DNA of 64,000 bases from Pseudomonas chlororaphis subsp. chlororaphis (GTDB taxonomy: Bacteria > Pseudomonadota > Gammaproteobacteria > Pseudomonadales > Pseudomonadaceae), in the NCBI RefSeq assembly GCF_003945765.1, contig NZ_CP027712.1, forward strand, positions 4,464,001 to 4,528,000. Direction: 5' to 3'. The position numbers and the translations under genes were made by a program. The notes under the pieces were generated by a model, which saw nothing but the letters and a program-made list of their open reading frames with translations, had not been told where the DNA came from and did no database searches. Positions 35,170 through 45,524 of this stretch are shown here, in pieces (within the stretch, counting starts at the first letter, position 1; each line of letters starts with the position of its first letter).

Positions 35170-37566
35170 CTAATGCGTGCTAATTCTTTCCTTAGAGTCA
35201 GACTCGCGTTTTTCATCCTTTGCAACTATCTCTGGAGCCACATCCGGCAAGGGCTCCGGCGCGTATTGCAGCGCAATTTGGAGGACTTCGTCAATCCATT
35301 TAACTGGCTTAATTTGCAGATCCTGCTTGATATTGTCAGGAATTTCCTTCAAATCGCGCACATTCTCTTCTGGAATGATGACGGTCTTGATTCCACCACG
35401 ATGTGCTGCAAGAAGTTTCTCTTTCAAACCACCGATAGCCAACACCTGACCACGCAGGGTGATTTCCCCGGTCATGGCCACATCAGCCCGCACCGGAATA
35501 CCGGTCAGTGCAGAAACCAGAGCAGTGCACATGCCTACGCCAGCGCTAGGGCCGTCTTTCGGGGTCGCCCCTTCCGGCATATGGATATGGGTGTCGCGCT
35601 TCTCGTGGAAGTCCAGGGGGATTCCCAGGCTCTTCGCACGGCTACGCACTACCGTCAGTGCCGCGGTGATCGATTCGACCATCACGTCGCCCAGCGAACC
35701 GGTCTTGATCAACTGACCTTTGCCAGGTACCACGGCGGCTTCGATGGTCAGTAGCTCGCCACCGACCTGGGTCCAGGCCAGGCCCGTTACCTGACCGATC
35801 TGATCCTGTTGCTCGGCCAGGCCGTAGCGGAATTTGCGCACGCCGAGGAAGTGCTCCAGCAGGTCGGAAGTGACCTTCACCGAGAAGCGTTTTTCCAGCG
35901 CATGCTCCTTCACCGCCTTGCGGCAAACCTTGGCGATCTGGCGTTCCAGCCCACGTACACCGGCTTCGCGGGTGTAGTAGCGGATGATGTCGCGAATGGC
36001 TTCTTCGTCGAACTCCAGCTCGCCTTTCTTCAGGCCGTTGGCCTGGATCTGCTTCGGCGACAGGTATTTGACCGCGATGTTGATCTTCTCGTCCTCGGTG
36101 TAACCCGGCAGACGAATCACCTCCATCCGGTCCAGCAACGCTGGCGGAATATTCATCGAGTTGGAGGTGCAAAGGAACATCACATCGGAGAGGTCGTAAT
36201 CGACTTCCAGATAGTGGTCGTTGAAGTTGTGGTTCTGCTCGGGATCGAGCACTTCGAGCAATGCCGAAGCCGGATCGCCGCGCATGTCGCTGCCCATCTT
36301 GTCGATTTCATCGAGCAGGAACAGTGGGTTGCGAACGCCCACCTTTGTCATCTTTTGAATCAATCTTCCCGGCATCGAACCAATATAGGTACGACGATGG
36401 CCGCGAATTTCCGCTTCATCGCGCACGCCGCCAAGGGCCATGCGTACGAATTTACGGTTAGTGGCGTGAGCAATCGACTCTGCCAGGGAGGTTTTACCGA
36501 CCCCTGGAGGTCCGACCAGGCACAGTACCGGACCACGAATCTTCTTCACGCGCTTTTGCACGGCGAGGTATTCGAGAATCCGCTCTTTGACTTCTTCCAG
36601 GCCATAGTGGTCGGCGTCGAGGATATCTTCGGCACGCGCCAGGTCCAGACGAACCTTGCTTTGGGCCTTCCACGGCACCTGAACCAGCCAGTCGATGTAC
36701 GAACGCACCACTGTGGCTTCAGCCGACATCGGCGACATCTGCTTGAGCTTGTTCAGCTCGGCCTGGGCCTTGGCCAGGGCGTCCTTTGGCAAGCCGGCGG
36801 CGTCGATGCGCTTTTTCAGCTCTTCGACTTCGTTGTGACCTTCGTCACCGTCGCCCAGCTCTTTCTGAATGGCCTTCATCTGCTCATTCAGGTAGTACTC
36901 GCGCTGGCTGCGCTCCATTTGCTTCTTCACGCGACCGCGAATGCGCTTCTCGACCTGCAACAGATCGATTTCCGCATCCAGCAACGCCAGCACGTGTTCG
37001 ACACGCGCCGACAGGTCGATGATTTCGAGAATTTCCTGCTTCTGCTCGATTTTCAGCGCCATATGGGCGGCCATGGTGTCTACCAGGCGGCTCGGCTCAT
37101 CGATGCTGTTGAGGGACGACAGCACTTCGGCGGGGACTTTCTTGCCCAACTGCACGTACTGCTCGAACTGGGACAGCAGACTGCGGACAAAGACTTCCGA
37201 CTCGCGCTCAGGAGCATCCACCTCGTCAATCAGGGAGACTTCGGCACGGCAGTGGCCATCCACTTCGCTGAAACGCTCCACAGCGCCCCGCTGCTCGCCC
37301 TCGACCAGTACTTTGACGGTGCCATCGGGCAACTTGAGCAATTGCAGAACAGTGGCAATGGTACCTACGCGATAGAGTGCATCTTCACCGGGATCATCAT
37401 CAGCAGGATTTTTCTGAGCCAACAGAAGAATCTGCTTGTCGCCCGTCATCGCGGCCTCGAGGGCTTCGATAGACTTCTCGCGCCCCACGAACAGCGGGAT
37501 AACCATGTGCGGATAAACCACGACATCACGCAATGGCAGGAGAGGCAATTCGATGGTTGTCTTCAT
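35170..37566 (-). CDS. lon: ATP-dependent Lon protease
   Basis: 798 residues: N-terminal Lon substrate-recognition domain ([23 protein letters not shown]), coiled-coil region, AAA+ domain with Walker A GPPGVGKT and Walker [10 protein letters not shown], and a C-terminal Ser-Lys protease domain with catalytic Ser in PKDGPSAG and Lys downstream ([18 protein letters not shown]). It degrades misfolded and regulatory proteins. It follows clpX by about 160 bp containing a terminator and a heat-shock-like promoter. Pseudomonads also encode a second lon; this is the one in the clp-hup cluster. Confidence 0.98.
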   Translation of the reverse strand: MKTTIELPLLPLRDVVVYPHMVIPLFVGREKSIEALEAAMTGDKQILLLAQKNPADDDPGEDALYRVGTIATVLQLLKLPDGTVKVLVEGEQRGAVERFSEVDGHCRAEVSLIDEVDAPERESEVFVRSLLSQFEQYVQLGKKVPAEVLSSLNSIDEPSRLVDTMAAHMALKIEQKQEILEIIDLSARVEHVLALLDAEIDLLQVEKRIRGRVKKQMERSQREYYLNEQMKAIQKELGDGDEGHNEVEELKKRIDAAGLPKDALAKAQAELNKLKQMSPMSAEATVVRSYIDWLVQVPWKAQSKVRLDLARAEDILDADHYGLEEVKERILEYLAVQKRVKKIRGPVLCLVGPPGVGKTSLAESIAHATNRKFVRMALGGVRDEAEIRGHRRTYIGSMPGRLIQKMTKVGVRNPLFLLDEIDKMGSDMRGDPASALLEVLDPEQNHNFNDHYLEVDYDLSDVMFLCTSNSMNIPPALLDRMEVIRLPGYTEDEKINIAVKYLSPKQIQANGLKKGELEFDEEAIRDIIRYYTREAGVRGLERQIAKVCRKAVKEHALEKRFSVKVTSDLLEHFLGVRKFRYGLAEQQDQIGQVTGLAWTQVGGELLTIEAAVVPGKGQLIKTGSLGDVMVESITAALTVVRSRAKSLGIPLDFHEKRDTHIHMPEGATPKDGPSAGVGMCTALVSALTGIPVRADVAMTGEITLRGQVLAIGGLKEKLLAAHRGGIKTVIIPEENVRDLKEIPDNIKQDLQIKPVKWIDEVLQIALQYAPEPLPDVAPEIVAKDEKRESDSKERISTH

Positions 37567-37623
37567 GATTTCGCCTCTACGGCGGCCATAAGGCCGTAAA
37601 CAGATGGAAGTAAGCTTGAAACC

Positions 37624-37653
37624 AAGATGGGGGCTGCCTCGAAAAAAAACAAG
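37624..37653 (-). promoter_or_regulatory. Predicted heat-shock (sigma32) promoter of lon
   Basis: Read on the minus strand: CTTGTTT as a partial -35, a 14-nt spacer and CCCCATCTT, a full match to the sigma32 -10 (CCCCATNT). It lies about 60 bp upstream of lon, a known heat-shock gene. Confidence 0.55.
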
Positions 37654-37688
37654 CTCAAAGACAGTACTTTAAAGGCAGTAAAAGCAAA

Positions 37689-37708
37689 GGGGCCCGAAGG
37701 CCCCTTCT
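37689..37708 (-). terminator. Hairpin after clpX
   Basis: The 8-bp stem AAGGGGCC/GGCCCCTT with a 4-nt loop lies 20 bp after the clpX stop, followed by a weakly T-rich tail on the minus strand. Confidence 0.65.
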
Positions 37709-37729
37709 GTCAAACCAGCAGTCCGGCGC

Positions 37730-39013
37730 TTAAGCGTCCGGGGCTGCCTTGGCAGTCGGCTCACTGTTTTCATAGATATACAGTGGCTTGGACTTACCCT
37801 CTATAACGCTTTCATCGATCACTACTTTACTCACCTCGGACTGCGAGGGGATCTCATACATAGTGTCGAGCAACACGCCTTCGAGAATAGAACGCAATCC
37901 GCGAGCACCGGTCTTGCGCTCAAGCGCACGCTTGGCGACCGACTTGAGGGCATCGGTACGGAACTCCAGATCGACGCCTTCCATCTCGAACAGCTTGGCA
38001 TACTGCTTGGTCAAGGCGTTCTTCGGCTCGGTGAGGATCTGGATCAGCGCTGCTTCATCCAACTCGTCCAGGGTTGCCAGAACCGGCAGACGCCCCACGA
38101 ACTCCGGAATCAGGCCGAACTTGACCAGATCGTCCGGTTCGACTTCACGCAGGGATTCGCCGACCTTCTTGCCCTCTTCCTTGCTGCGTACTTCGGCATT
38201 GAAGCCGATGCCGCCGCGAGTCGAACGGTTCTGAATAACCTTTTCCAGACCCGAGAACGCACCACCGCAGATGAACAGGATGTTGCGCGTATCGACCTGC
38301 AGGAACTCTTGCTGCGGATGCTTGCGACCACCTTGAGGCGGAACGGAAGCCACAGTACCTTCGATCAGTTTCAACAGGGCCTGCTGAACGCCCTCACCCG
38401 AAACGTCACGGGTAATCGAAGGGTTGTCAGACTTGCGGGAAATCTTGTCGATTTCATCGATATAGACGATGCCCATTTGAGCTTTCTCTACATCGTAATC
38501 GCACTTCTGCAGCAGTTTCTGAATGATGTTCTCGACGTCCTCACCCACATAACCGGCTTCGGTCAGGGTGGTGGCGTCGGCAATGGTGAACGGTACATTC
38601 AACAGGCGCGCCAGGGTCTCTGCCAGCAGAGTCTTGCCCGAACCTGTAGGGCCAATCAGCAAGATGTTGCTCTTGCCCAGTTCGACCTCGTCATTCTTCT
38701 TGTCACGCTGGTTGAGGCGCTTGTAGTGGTTGTATACCGCTACTGCCAGAACCTTTTTCGCACGCTCCTGACCAATCACATACTGATCAAGGATGCCGCT
38801 GATTTCTTTAGGCGAAGGCAATTTATGCGCGCTGCTTTCGGCCTGTGCTTCCTGCACCTCCTCACGGATGATGTCGTTGCACAGGTCGACGCACTCGTCG
38901 CAGATAAAGACCGAGGGGCCGGCAATCAATTTGCGTACTTCATGCTGGCTTTTGCCACAGAAGGAGCAATAAAGCAGTTTGCCGTTGTCCTCGCCGTTGC
39001 GGGTGTCAGTCAT
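37730..39013 (-). CDS. clpX: ATP-dependent Clp protease ATP-binding subunit ClpX
   Basis: 427 residues. An N-terminal four-cysteine zinc-binding domain (CSFCGKSQ...CDECVDLC, about 15-43) is followed by an AAA+ unfoldase with Walker A GPTGSGKT, Walker [11 protein letters not shown] and pore motif GYVGED. It unfolds substrates and feeds them to ClpP. ATG 39013 is used; upstream in-frame codons are not part of known ClpX. It follows clpP by about 106 bp, the conserved order. Confidence 0.98.
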   Translation of the reverse strand: MTDTRNGEDNGKLLYCSFCGKSQHEVRKLIAGPSVFICDECVDLCNDIIREEVQEAQAESSAHKLPSPKEISGILDQYVIGQERAKKVLAVAVYNHYKRLNQRDKKNDEVELGKSNILLIGPTGSGKTLLAETLARLLNVPFTIADATTLTEAGYVGEDVENIIQKLLQKCDYDVEKAQMGIVYIDEIDKISRKSDNPSITRDVSGEGVQQALLKLIEGTVASVPPQGGRKHPQQEFLQVDTRNILFICGGAFSGLEKVIQNRSTRGGIGFNAEVRSKEEGKKVGESLREVEPDDLVKFGLIPEFVGRLPVLATLDELDEAALIQILTEPKNALTKQYAKLFEMEGVDLEFRTDALKSVAKRALERKTGARGLRSILEGVLLDTMYEIPSQSEVSKVVIDESVIEGKSKPLYIYENSEPTAKAAPDA

Positions 39014-39119
39014 TCGATCGATCCAAATCCGATAGGCTTGCAACACAAGATGAAGGCAATTGCGGGCTTTTTCAAGCCCACAGGTGGCCGGTTAAACCAA
39101 CCACCTACATTTGAGTTGC

Positions 39120-39761
39120 TTAGGCAGGCATTTGACGCTTGGTGATCACAGAGTCAATCAGGCCGTATTCAGCCGCGCGCTCTGCGCTCATGAAGTTGTC
39201 GCGCTCGGTATCGCGCTCGATGGTCTCGAGGCTCTGACCGGTGTGATGAGCCAGCAGCGAGTTCAGACGCGAACGGATGTGCAGGATTTCCTTGGCATGG
39301 ATGTCGATATCCGACGCCTGGCCCTGGAAACCGCCCAATGGCTGGTGAATCATCATCCGCGAGTTAGGCAGGCAATGACGCTTGCCCGCTGCGCCACCGG
39401 CGAGCAGGAAGGCCCCCATGCTGCAGGCCTGGCCAATGCAGATGGTGGAAACGTCCGGTTTGATGAATTGCATGGTGTCGTAGATCGACATGCCTGCTGT
39501 CACCGAACCGCCTGGCGAGTTGATGTAGAGATGGATGTCCTTGTCCGGGTTTTCCGCTTCAAGGAAGAGCAATTGTGCCGCGACCAGGTTGGCCATGTAG
39601 TCTTCTACCGGGCCAATCAGGAAGATCACCCGCTCCTTGAGGAGGCGCGAGTAGATGTCATAGGCGCGTTCGCCACGGGCGGACTGCTCGATAACCATCG
39701 GGACCAGGCCGCCTGCGGCCTGGATGTCAGAGCTCTGCTGATAATAAGAATTGCGGGACAT
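39120..39761 (-). CDS. clpP: ATP-dependent Clp protease proteolytic subunit
   Basis: 213 residues, the standard length, with catalytic Ser114 in GQACSMGA and His139 in MMIHQP; the Asp follows about 50 residues later. Tetradecameric serine peptidase working with ClpX or ClpA. It lies between tig and clpX, as in P. aeruginosa and E. coli. A 10-bp hairpin at 39801-39828 separates it from tig. Confidence 0.98.
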   Translation of the reverse strand: MSRNSYYQQSSDIQAAGGLVPMVIEQSARGERAYDIYSRLLKERVIFLIGPVEDYMANLVAAQLLFLEAENPDKDIHLYINSPGGSVTAGMSIYDTMQFIKPDVSTICIGQACSMGAFLLAGGAAGKRHCLPNSRMMIHQPLGGFQGQASDIDIHAKEILHIRSRLNSLLAHHTGQSLETIERDTERDNFMSAERAAEYGLIDSVITKRQMPA

Positions 39762-39800
39762 GTCCTGCAGTCACTCCCAAATAGTCATGTCTTGAATACG

Positions 39801-39828
39801 CATAAGCCAGCACGAAGGCTGGCTTATG
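39801..39828 (-). terminator. Hairpin between tig and clpP
   Basis: The perfect 11-bp stem CATAAGCCAGC/GCTGGCTTATG with a 6-nt loop lacks a T tract, so it may be a partial terminator or processing site. Confidence 0.5.
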
Positions 39829-39854
39829 GTGTGTATTTTCGAACGAGTAAAAAA

Positions 39855-41165
39855 TCAGTCGGCTTGTGGTGCTTCTACCGGCTTGACCGCTTCTTCGTAA
39901 GAGACCGATTTGTCGGTCACGCTAGCTTTCTGCAGAACAGTATCCACAACTTGTTCTTCCAGCACAACCGAACGGACTTCGTTCAGTTGCTGCTCGTTCT
40001 TGTAGTACCAGGACACGACCTGCTCTGGCTCTTGGTAAGCAGAAGCCATTTCCTGAATCAGCTCACGCACGCGGGTTTCGTCAGGCTTGAGGTCGAATTG
40101 CTTGACCACTTCGGCCACGATCAGACCCAGTACAACGCGACGCTTGGCTTGCTCTTCGAACAGCTCGGCCGGCAGTTGATCAGGCTTGATGTTGCCACCG
40201 AACTGCTGAACGGCTTGAACGCGCAGACGGTTCACTTCGTTGTCCAGCAGAGCCTTAGGCACTTCGATCGGGTTGGCAGCCAGCAGGCCGTCCATTACCT
40301 GGTTCTTGACCTTGGACTTGATGGCCTGACGCAGTTCGCGTTCCATGTTCTTGCGAACTTCGGCGCGGAAACCTTCCAGACCGGCTTCTTTGATACCAAA
40401 TTGAGCGAAGAACTCTTCGGTCAGCTCTGGCAGCTTAGGCTCGGAAACGGTGTTGACGGTGACAGTGAACTCGGCGGCTTTGTTAGCCAGGTCCAGGTTC
40501 TGGTAGTTCTCTGGGAAAGTCAGGTTCAGAACACGCTCTTCACCCGCTTTGGCGCCAACCAGGCCTTCTTCGAAGCCTGGGATCATGCGGCCGGAACCCA
40601 GCACCAGCTGAGTACCCTTGGCGGAACCGCCAGCGAACACTTCACCGTCGACCTTGCCGACGAAATCGATGTTCAGTTGGTCTTCGTTTTGAGCGGCGCG
40701 GTCGGCCACTTCGAAGCGAATGTTCTGCTTGCGCAGGATTTCCAGCATGTTGTCCAGATCGGCATCAGCCACGTCAGCGCTCAGGCGCTCAACGGCGATG
40801 GACTCGAAACCGGCAACGGTGAACTCAGGGAACACTTCGAAGGTTGCAACGTATTCCAGATCCTTGCCCTTCTCCAGAACCTTTGGCTCAACCGAAGGAG
40901 CGCCAGCCGGGTTCAGCTTCTGCTCGACAACGGCTTCGTAGAAGGAAGCCTGGATCACGTCGCCCACAGCTTCTTGACGCGCATCAGCTTCATAACGCTG
41001 ACGGATCACGCTCATTGGGACTTTGCCAGGACGGAAGCCCGGAATCTTGGCCTTTTGGGCAGTCTGCTGCAGACGCTTGTTGACCTGTGTCTCGATGCGC
41101 TCAGCCGGCACGGTGATGCTCATGCGGCGCTCAAGAGCAGAAGTATTTTCAACAGAAACTTGCAT
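39855..41165 (-). CDS. tig: Trigger factor, ribosome-associated chaperone
   Basis: 436 residues: N-terminal ribosome-binding domain with the signature GFRPGKVP, a central FKBP-type peptidyl-prolyl isomerase domain (about 160-245, [16 protein letters not shown]) and a C-terminal chaperone domain. It binds nascent chains at the ribosome exit. ATG 41165 ([15 protein letters not shown]) is the canonical start. It heads the tig-clpP-clpX-lon-hupB-ppiD run. Confidence 0.98.
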   Translation of the reverse strand: MQVSVENTSALERRMSITVPAERIETQVNKRLQQTAQKAKIPGFRPGKVPMSVIRQRYEADARQEAVGDVIQASFYEAVVEQKLNPAGAPSVEPKVLEKGKDLEYVATFEVFPEFTVAGFESIAVERLSADVADADLDNMLEILRKQNIRFEVADRAAQNEDQLNIDFVGKVDGEVFAGGSAKGTQLVLGSGRMIPGFEEGLVGAKAGEERVLNLTFPENYQNLDLANKAAEFTVTVNTVSEPKLPELTEEFFAQFGIKEAGLEGFRAEVRKNMERELRQAIKSKVKNQVMDGLLAANPIEVPKALLDNEVNRLRVQAVQQFGGNIKPDQLPAELFEEQAKRRVVLGLIVAEVVKQFDLKPDETRVRELIQEMASAYQEPEQVVSWYYKNEQQLNEVRSVVLEEQVVDTVLQKASVTDKSVSYEEAVKPVEAPQAD

Positions 41166-41527
41166 GGATATTCCTCGTTGCACAGACGTTAGCCGGCCGT
41201 TTCCGACCCCAGAATCAAGGGCATGCATTCTAGTGGGTCAAACTCAAGAAGTCACCCTACTGAAAACGGGTAAAAAAACAGCTGGCGATTTAAAGGCGGG
41301 GACCAACGGTTGAGCCGCGCCCTGAGAGCAAATACAGCGAATCAAACCAGGGCCTCTGCACCCGTGCTTCTATATATAGAAGGAACGGCGCGTCACACCC
41401 CGGATGACCGGACCAAACCACAGCCCGACCGGTAAACCTTCAGCATTCCAGCGACAAAAGGACGAGTGTTTCGTCGCCTCCCCGGCCCACCACCTGCGAC
41501 CTGCTGGAAATACAGACTTCTGAAACG
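41166..41527. other. Intergenic region upstream of tig
   Basis: No gene is recognised. It must hold the tig promoter. It contains the perfect 16-bp palindrome CTTCTATATATAGAAG at 41367-41382, about 200 bp before tig, of unknown role. Confidence 0.5.
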
Positions 41528-41564
41528 AAAACGGCGCAGCCCTTTTCAGGTGCTGCGCCGTTTT
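41528..41564 (-). terminator. Terminator after tRNA-Leu
   Basis: A 13-bp stem AAAACGGCGCAGC/GCTGCGCCGTTTT with an 11-nt loop lies 25 bp past the tRNA-Leu 3' end on the minus strand. Confidence 0.85.
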
Positions 41565-41588
41565 CTGCTATATAAATAGCTACTTAAT

Positions 41589-41673
41589 TGGTGCGGACGA
41601 AGAGACTCGAACTCTTACACCTTGCGGCGCTGGAACCTAAATCCAGTGTGTCTACCAATTCCACCACGTCCGC
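41589..41673 (-). tRNA. tRNA-Leu(TAG)
   Basis: 85 nt with a long variable arm as in class II tRNAs and CCA encoded. The acceptor stem GCGGACG pairs with CGTCCGC. Anticodon stem-loop CTGGA-TTTAGGT-TCCAG gives anticodon TAG. It is the last of three tRNAs read on the minus strand. Confidence 0.96.
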
Positions 41674-41691
41674 GTATCAAGCTTTTAAAGC

Positions 41692-41722
41692 AAAGGCGCC
41701 AGACTATTAATCTGGCGCCTTT
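41692..41722 (-). terminator. Hairpin between tRNA-His and tRNA-Leu
   Basis: A 12-bp stem AAAGGCGCCAGA/TCTGGCGCCTTT with a 7-nt loop is a likely attenuator or processing site within the tRNA cluster. Confidence 0.7.
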
Positions 41723-41729
41723 CGGAATA

Positions 41730-41805
41730 TGGGGTGGACGATGGGGATCGAACCCACGACAACAGGAGTCACAATCCTGTGCTCTACCAACTGAGCTACG
41801 CCCAC
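41730..41805 (-). tRNA. tRNA-His(GTG)
   Basis: 76 nt with encoded CCA. Anticodon stem-loop CAGGA-TTGTGAC-TCCTG gives GTG. The base before the 5' end (41806) is the G expected at position -1 of tRNA-His, opposite discriminator C. Confidence 0.96.
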
Positions 41806-41853
41806 CATATTGCGTTGTTGCGTTGTTGCGTTACTTGTGCCAAAGCTGCCTAA

Positions 41854-41930
41854 TGGCGCACCCGGCAGGACTCGAACCTGCGACCATCCGCTTAGAAGGC
41901 GGATGCTCTATCCAGCTGAGCTACGGGCGC
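41854..41930 (-). tRNA. tRNA-Arg(TCT)
   Basis: 77 nt with CCA encoded. The acceptor stem GCGCCCG pairs with CGGGTGC. Anticodon loop TTCTAAG gives TCT. It is the first gene of the Arg-His-Leu cluster. Confidence 0.96.
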
Positions 41931-42210
41931 CTTATTAATCTGTATTCTTTAATGATTACAAACTAAGTGCTTTCAGTCGTTACGAGTTAAACATCAACTC
42001 TGCCCGACCTTCTTAACCAGTGCTAGGCTGTGCCCGACAAGTGCGACGAATGTTATAGACGAGCCGTTAGGTCGTCAACTCTTTTTTGAAAAAAATTCAT
42101 TTAATTAAAGGAGTTAGGGGAATTTGCAGACCAAGCGCCTTTGCCCTCACGTCCTGGCATGCGAGAATGTGTTCTCTTTTTCTCTCCCTCTCGATGGTTA
42201 ATCACGCGTC

Positions 42211-43065
42211 ATGACTGCACAACTAATCGACGGCAAAGCGATCGCCGCTAGCCTGCGCCAGCAGATCGCCAAACGTGTCGCCGAGCGTAGCCAGCAAGGC
42301 CTGCGTACTCCAGGCCTCGCGGTGATCCTGGTCGGCAGCGACCCGGCCTCTCAGGTTTATGTCTCGCACAAGCGTAAAGACTGCGAAGAGGTCGGCTTTC
42401 TTTCACAAGCCTATGACTTACCTTCTGACACCACTCAAGAAGCACTGGCCGGCCTGATCGACCGCCTCAACGATGACCCGAACATCGATGGCGTCCTGCT
42501 GCAACTGCCACTGCCCGAACACCTCGATGCCTCCAAGCTGCTGGAGCGCATCCGCCCGGATAAAGACGTGGATGGTTTCCATCCTTATAACGTCGGCCGC
42601 CTGGCCCAACGTATCCCTCTGCTACGCCCATGCACGCCGAAAGGCATCATGACCCTGCTGGAAAGCACCGGTGCCGATCTGTACGGCATGGATGCGGTAG
42701 TGGTCGGTGCGTCCAACATCGTCGGGCGCCCGATGGCGATGGAGCTGCTACTCGCTGGCTGCACCGTTACCGTTACCCACCGCTTCACCAAGGATCTGGC
42801 CGGCCATGTCGGGCGTGCCGACCTGGTGGTCGTGGCCGCCGGCAAGCCGGGTCTGGTCAAGGGTGAGTGGATCAAGGAAGGCGCCATCGTCATCGACGTC
42901 GGCATCAACCGCCAGGAAGACGGCAAGCTGGTGGGTGACGTGGTCTACGAGACCGCCCTGCCCCGCGCCGGCTGGATCACCCCCGTACCGGGCGGTGTTG
43001 GCCCGATGACTCGCGCCTGCCTGCTGGAAAATACGTTGTACGCGGCAGAAACGCTGCACGACTGA
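42211..43065 (+). CDS. folD: Bifunctional methylenetetrahydrofolate dehydrogenase/cyclohydrolase
   Basis: 284 residues. The catalytic Lys lies in YVSHKRKDC (about residue 56), with LQLPLPEH and the Rossmann part [17 protein letters not shown]. The C-terminal [18 protein letters not shown] is the family signature. It interconverts 5,10-methylene-THF and 10-formyl-THF with NADP+, supplying one-carbon units. It is divergent from the tRNA cluster and followed by a strong terminator. Confidence 0.98.
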   Translation: MTAQLIDGKAIAASLRQQIAKRVAERSQQGLRTPGLAVILVGSDPASQVYVSHKRKDCEEVGFLSQAYDLPSDTTQEALAGLIDRLNDDPNIDGVLLQLPLPEHLDASKLLERIRPDKDVDGFHPYNVGRLAQRIPLLRPCTPKGIMTLLESTGADLYGMDAVVVGASNIVGRPMAMELLLAGCTVTVTHRFTKDLAGHVGRADLVVVAAGKPGLVKGEWIKEGAIVIDVGINRQEDGKLVGDVVYETALPRAGWITPVPGGVGPMTRACLLENTLYAAETLHD

Positions 43066-43087
43066 CGCTGGGAAATAGCCCGGATAA

Positions 43088-43116
43088 AAGAACCCCGCCA
43101 CTGGCGGGGTTCTTTG
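43088..43116 (+). terminator. Terminator after folD
   Basis: AGAACCCCGCC/GGCGGGGTTCT stem with a short loop, followed by TTGTTT. Confidence 0.85.
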
Positions 43117-43348
43117 TTTCTGCTCGCCGAAAGCCCGAAGCGAGTAGCCCCCGCTTGCAGTGACGATCAACTCATCAGAAAGGAGGGAACCGAACTGATA
43201 CAAAACTGATACAGGATGAAATTTAATTTACCTGAAGCCCTTTACCTACGGGCGTGTAGCTCTTTCCTGGCACATACTCATAAAATGTAACGTTTTTCTG
43301 AAAGCAGCCCGTTGCAGAACGGCATATCCACTTCATGAGTCCGCCCGC

Positions 43349-44287
43349 GTGAAAATCCGTCTTTCTATCCTGAGCCTATTTTTTGCATTTACAGGCACCT
43401 TTATCACGCAGAGCGCCGTCGCTCGCGAAACTACCGAAGCGCCACGCGACCCTTCCCAACTGCACATTGCCTCCGGCAGCGCCATGCTGCTGGATCTGCA
43501 GACCAACAAGGTCATCTATTCCAGCAACCCCGACGTGGTCGTGCCCATCGCTTCGGTGACCAAGCTGATGACCGGTCTGATCGTACTCGACGCCAAACAA
43601 TCACTGGATGAGTACATTTCCGTGGACATCAGCAACACCCCGGAAATGAAAGGCGTGTTTTCCCGGGTCAAGCTCAAGAGCGAACTCCCGCGCAAAGAGA
43701 TGCTGCTGATCGCCCTGATGTCGTCGGAAAACCGTGCCGCCGCCAGCCTCGCCCACCACTACCCGGGCGGGTACGCAGCCTTTATCGCCGCCATGAATGC
43801 CAAAGCCAAGGCACTGGGTATGACCAGCACGCACTATGTCGAGCCGACCGGCCTGTCGGTCCATAACGTGTCCACCGCACGGGACCTGAGCAAACTGTTG
43901 CTGGCGGCGCGCAAATACCCACTATTGAGCGAACTGAGCACCACCAAGGAAAAGACCGTGGCGTTCCGCAAACCCAACTACACCCTGGGTTTTCGTAATA
44001 CCGATCACCTGGTCAACAGAGCCAACTGGGACATCAAGCTGACCAAGACCGGCTTTACCGATGAAGCAGGCCACTGCCTGGTACTGGTGACCAGCATGAG
44101 CAACCGCCCGGTCGCCCTGGTAATTCTCGACGCCTTTGGCAAATACACGCACTTCGCCGATGCCAGCCGCATCCGCCAGTGGCTGGAAACCGGTAAAAGC
44201 GGCTCGGTACCGAATGCCGCCTTGAGCTACAAGGCCGGCAAAAACCTGAAAAGCCGTCAGAGCGGCGTCGCCCAAACTGCCGAATAG
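43349..44287 (+). CDS. pbpG: D-alanyl-D-alanine endopeptidase (PBP7 type)
   Basis: 312 residues with a signal peptide ([18 protein letters not shown]..). Penicillin-binding catalytic motifs are intact: Ser69-Val-Thr-Lys72, Ser126-Glu-Asn, and Lys233-Thr-Gly. It cleaves D-Ala-mDAP cross-links in peptidoglycan in the periplasm. The start is GTG at 43349. It overlaps the stop of a five-codon frame starting ATG 43335 (ATG...GCG TGA), so expression may depend on coupled translation of that leader. Confidence 0.94.
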   Translation: MKIRLSILSLFFAFTGTFITQSAVARETTEAPRDPSQLHIASGSAMLLDLQTNKVIYSSNPDVVVPIASVTKLMTGLIVLDAKQSLDEYISVDISNTPEMKGVFSRVKLKSELPRKEMLLIALMSSENRAAASLAHHYPGGYAAFIAAMNAKAKALGMTSTHYVEPTGLSVHNVSTARDLSKLLLAARKYPLLSELSTTKEKTVAFRKPNYTLGFRNTDHLVNRANWDIKLTKTGFTDEAGHCLVLVTSMSNRPVALVILDAFGKYTHFADASRIRQWLETGKSGSVPNAALSYKAGKNLKSRQSGVAQTAE

Positions 44288-44378
44288 AACCCGGCAGACA
44301 CAAAAAAGGCTGCAGATCCGTCGATCGCAGCCAGTTCAAAGGACGGCGCCCAAGGGCGCCGTCAGCGTTTCTGCAACC

Positions 44379-45056
44379 TCAGTTGGCGCTCAGCGCCTTG
44401 GTCGCCCGTGCCGCCGCGTTCTCCTGCCCGGCCCGGGCCAACTCATCGGCTGCCTTCAACCAACGCTGGCGATCGACCTGGGCTGGCACCTGGGTCGGCC
44501 CCTGAATCAACACCGCCCAGTGCCCCGCACTGCTCCAGGCCGACTCGAACTCAGCAAAGTCCATCAACAGACGACGATTCATTCCCGCACGCAGCAGCAC
44601 CGTCTGTTTGTGTCGGTTATAGCCCGCCAGCACGGCATAACGAGGCTCGGCCCAGAACGCCGAACCTTCGGTGTAACGCACCATCACCGGGTATCCGGCG
44701 GCAACCTGGGTCAGCAGCGCCGATAAATTGTCGTCCAGCGGATAGACCACCATCCCATACTCACGCGCCAGGGTCAGCATGTTCTGCTGCAACTTCGCCT
44801 CGGCGCCTGGCAGGTGCAGCGGCTTGTCCAGCAGACCCGGGGTGATCGCGATGCCTTGCTGGGACAGCATGCTGGCCAGGGTACCTGGGCCGCTCTGATA
44901 GGTTTCGCCGCGGAAAAACGGCACGCCGTTGAGTTCCACCCGCTCGGGCAGGCGCTGAATCTCCGGCTGCACGCTGCTGGCGCAACCGGCCAGCGTCAGG
45001 GCGCAAGCGCCCACCAACAACAGTGTTCGAAATCGCAGAAACATCCGTTCCATCAT
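44379..45056 (-). CDS. C39-peptidase-like lipoprotein without catalytic Cys/His
   Basis: 225 residues: lipoprotein signal with lipobox TLAGC (Cys25), then a C39-type papain-like fold. In active members the motif is QCGPAAL and the histidine is in HYVVxxGY; here they read QSGPGTL (Ser55) and RYAVLAGY (Arg139). Classical cysteine-protease activity is therefore unlikely. A C-terminal helical tail follows (about 185-225). A periplasmic, membrane-anchored binding role is inferred. It is a single gene, start ATG 45056 with AAGAGAG upstream. Confidence 0.75.
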   Translation of the reverse strand: MMERMFLRFRTLLLVGACALTLAGCASSVQPEIQRLPERVELNGVPFFRGETYQSGPGTLASMLSQQGIAITPGLLDKPLHLPGAEAKLQQNMLTLAREYGMVVYPLDDNLSALLTQVAAGYPVMVRYTEGSAFWAEPRYAVLAGYNRHKQTVLLRAGMNRRLLMDFAEFESAWSSAGHWAVLIQGPTQVPAQVDRQRWLKAADELARAGQENAAARATKALSAN

Positions 45057-45277
45057 GACTCTCTTGTGCAGACGCCAAGCCAGGAGCCCCGGCCGAAACG
45101 CTGATCATAGGGCGCCGCGATGCAGGGGTATAGCGTTAAGCCGCGGTAATTTGCGCCCCCCATAGAGCAAAGTGGTCGATGACACTCGACTATTGGTCAA
45201 TGGCTTGAAACACATCCGCGACTAGACTGTCCATTGCGAAGAGTGTGTGCCCTGGACAGGGCAACAAGGAGGCATGC

Positions 45278-45445
45278 ATGAGCCTGACAACGACAATCCT
45301 GATGCTGATCGGCGGCTGGCTGGCCGTTGCCGCTGCCATGCTCTGGGGTGTCTTGCGGATCGTTCGCCGACACCATCATCCGCGTTTGCCGACTCCCGCC
45401 GCGAAAACCGCAAAACCGGCCCGGCATCACGCCACCGCGCACTGA
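45278..45445 (+). CDS. Small single-pass membrane protein, 55 residues
   Basis: One transmembrane helix (about 5-27, ILMLIGGWLAVAAAMLWGVL) followed by a short basic, His/Ala/Pro-rich tail. AAGGAGG lies 7 nt before ATG 45278, one of the best ribosome sites in the window, which supports a real gene. I do not recognise the family; the tail would be cytoplasmic by the positive-inside rule. It stands alone between two convergent or divergent genes. Confidence 0.7.
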   Translation: MSLTTTILMLIGGWLAVAAAMLWGVLRIVRRHHHPRLPTPAAKTAKPARHHATAH

Positions 45446-45469
45446 CTGGTACTTTTTCTTCTGCCCAAT

Positions 45470-45508
45470 AAAAAACGGCGGCCTGTGTCCTTGAACACAG
45501 GCCGCCGT
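45470..45508 (-). terminator. Terminator after terC-like gene
   Basis: A 12-bp stem CGGCGGCCTGTG/CACAGGCCGCCG with an 8-nt loop is followed on the minus strand by six T. Confidence 0.88.
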
Positions 45509-45524
45509 CGGTTGTTGCCGCAAA

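Noticed and set aside
41810..41833. Three tandem copies of TTGCGTTG between tRNA-His and tRNA-Arg
   Set aside because: Too short and too simple to call a functional array; probably slippage in a tRNA spacer.
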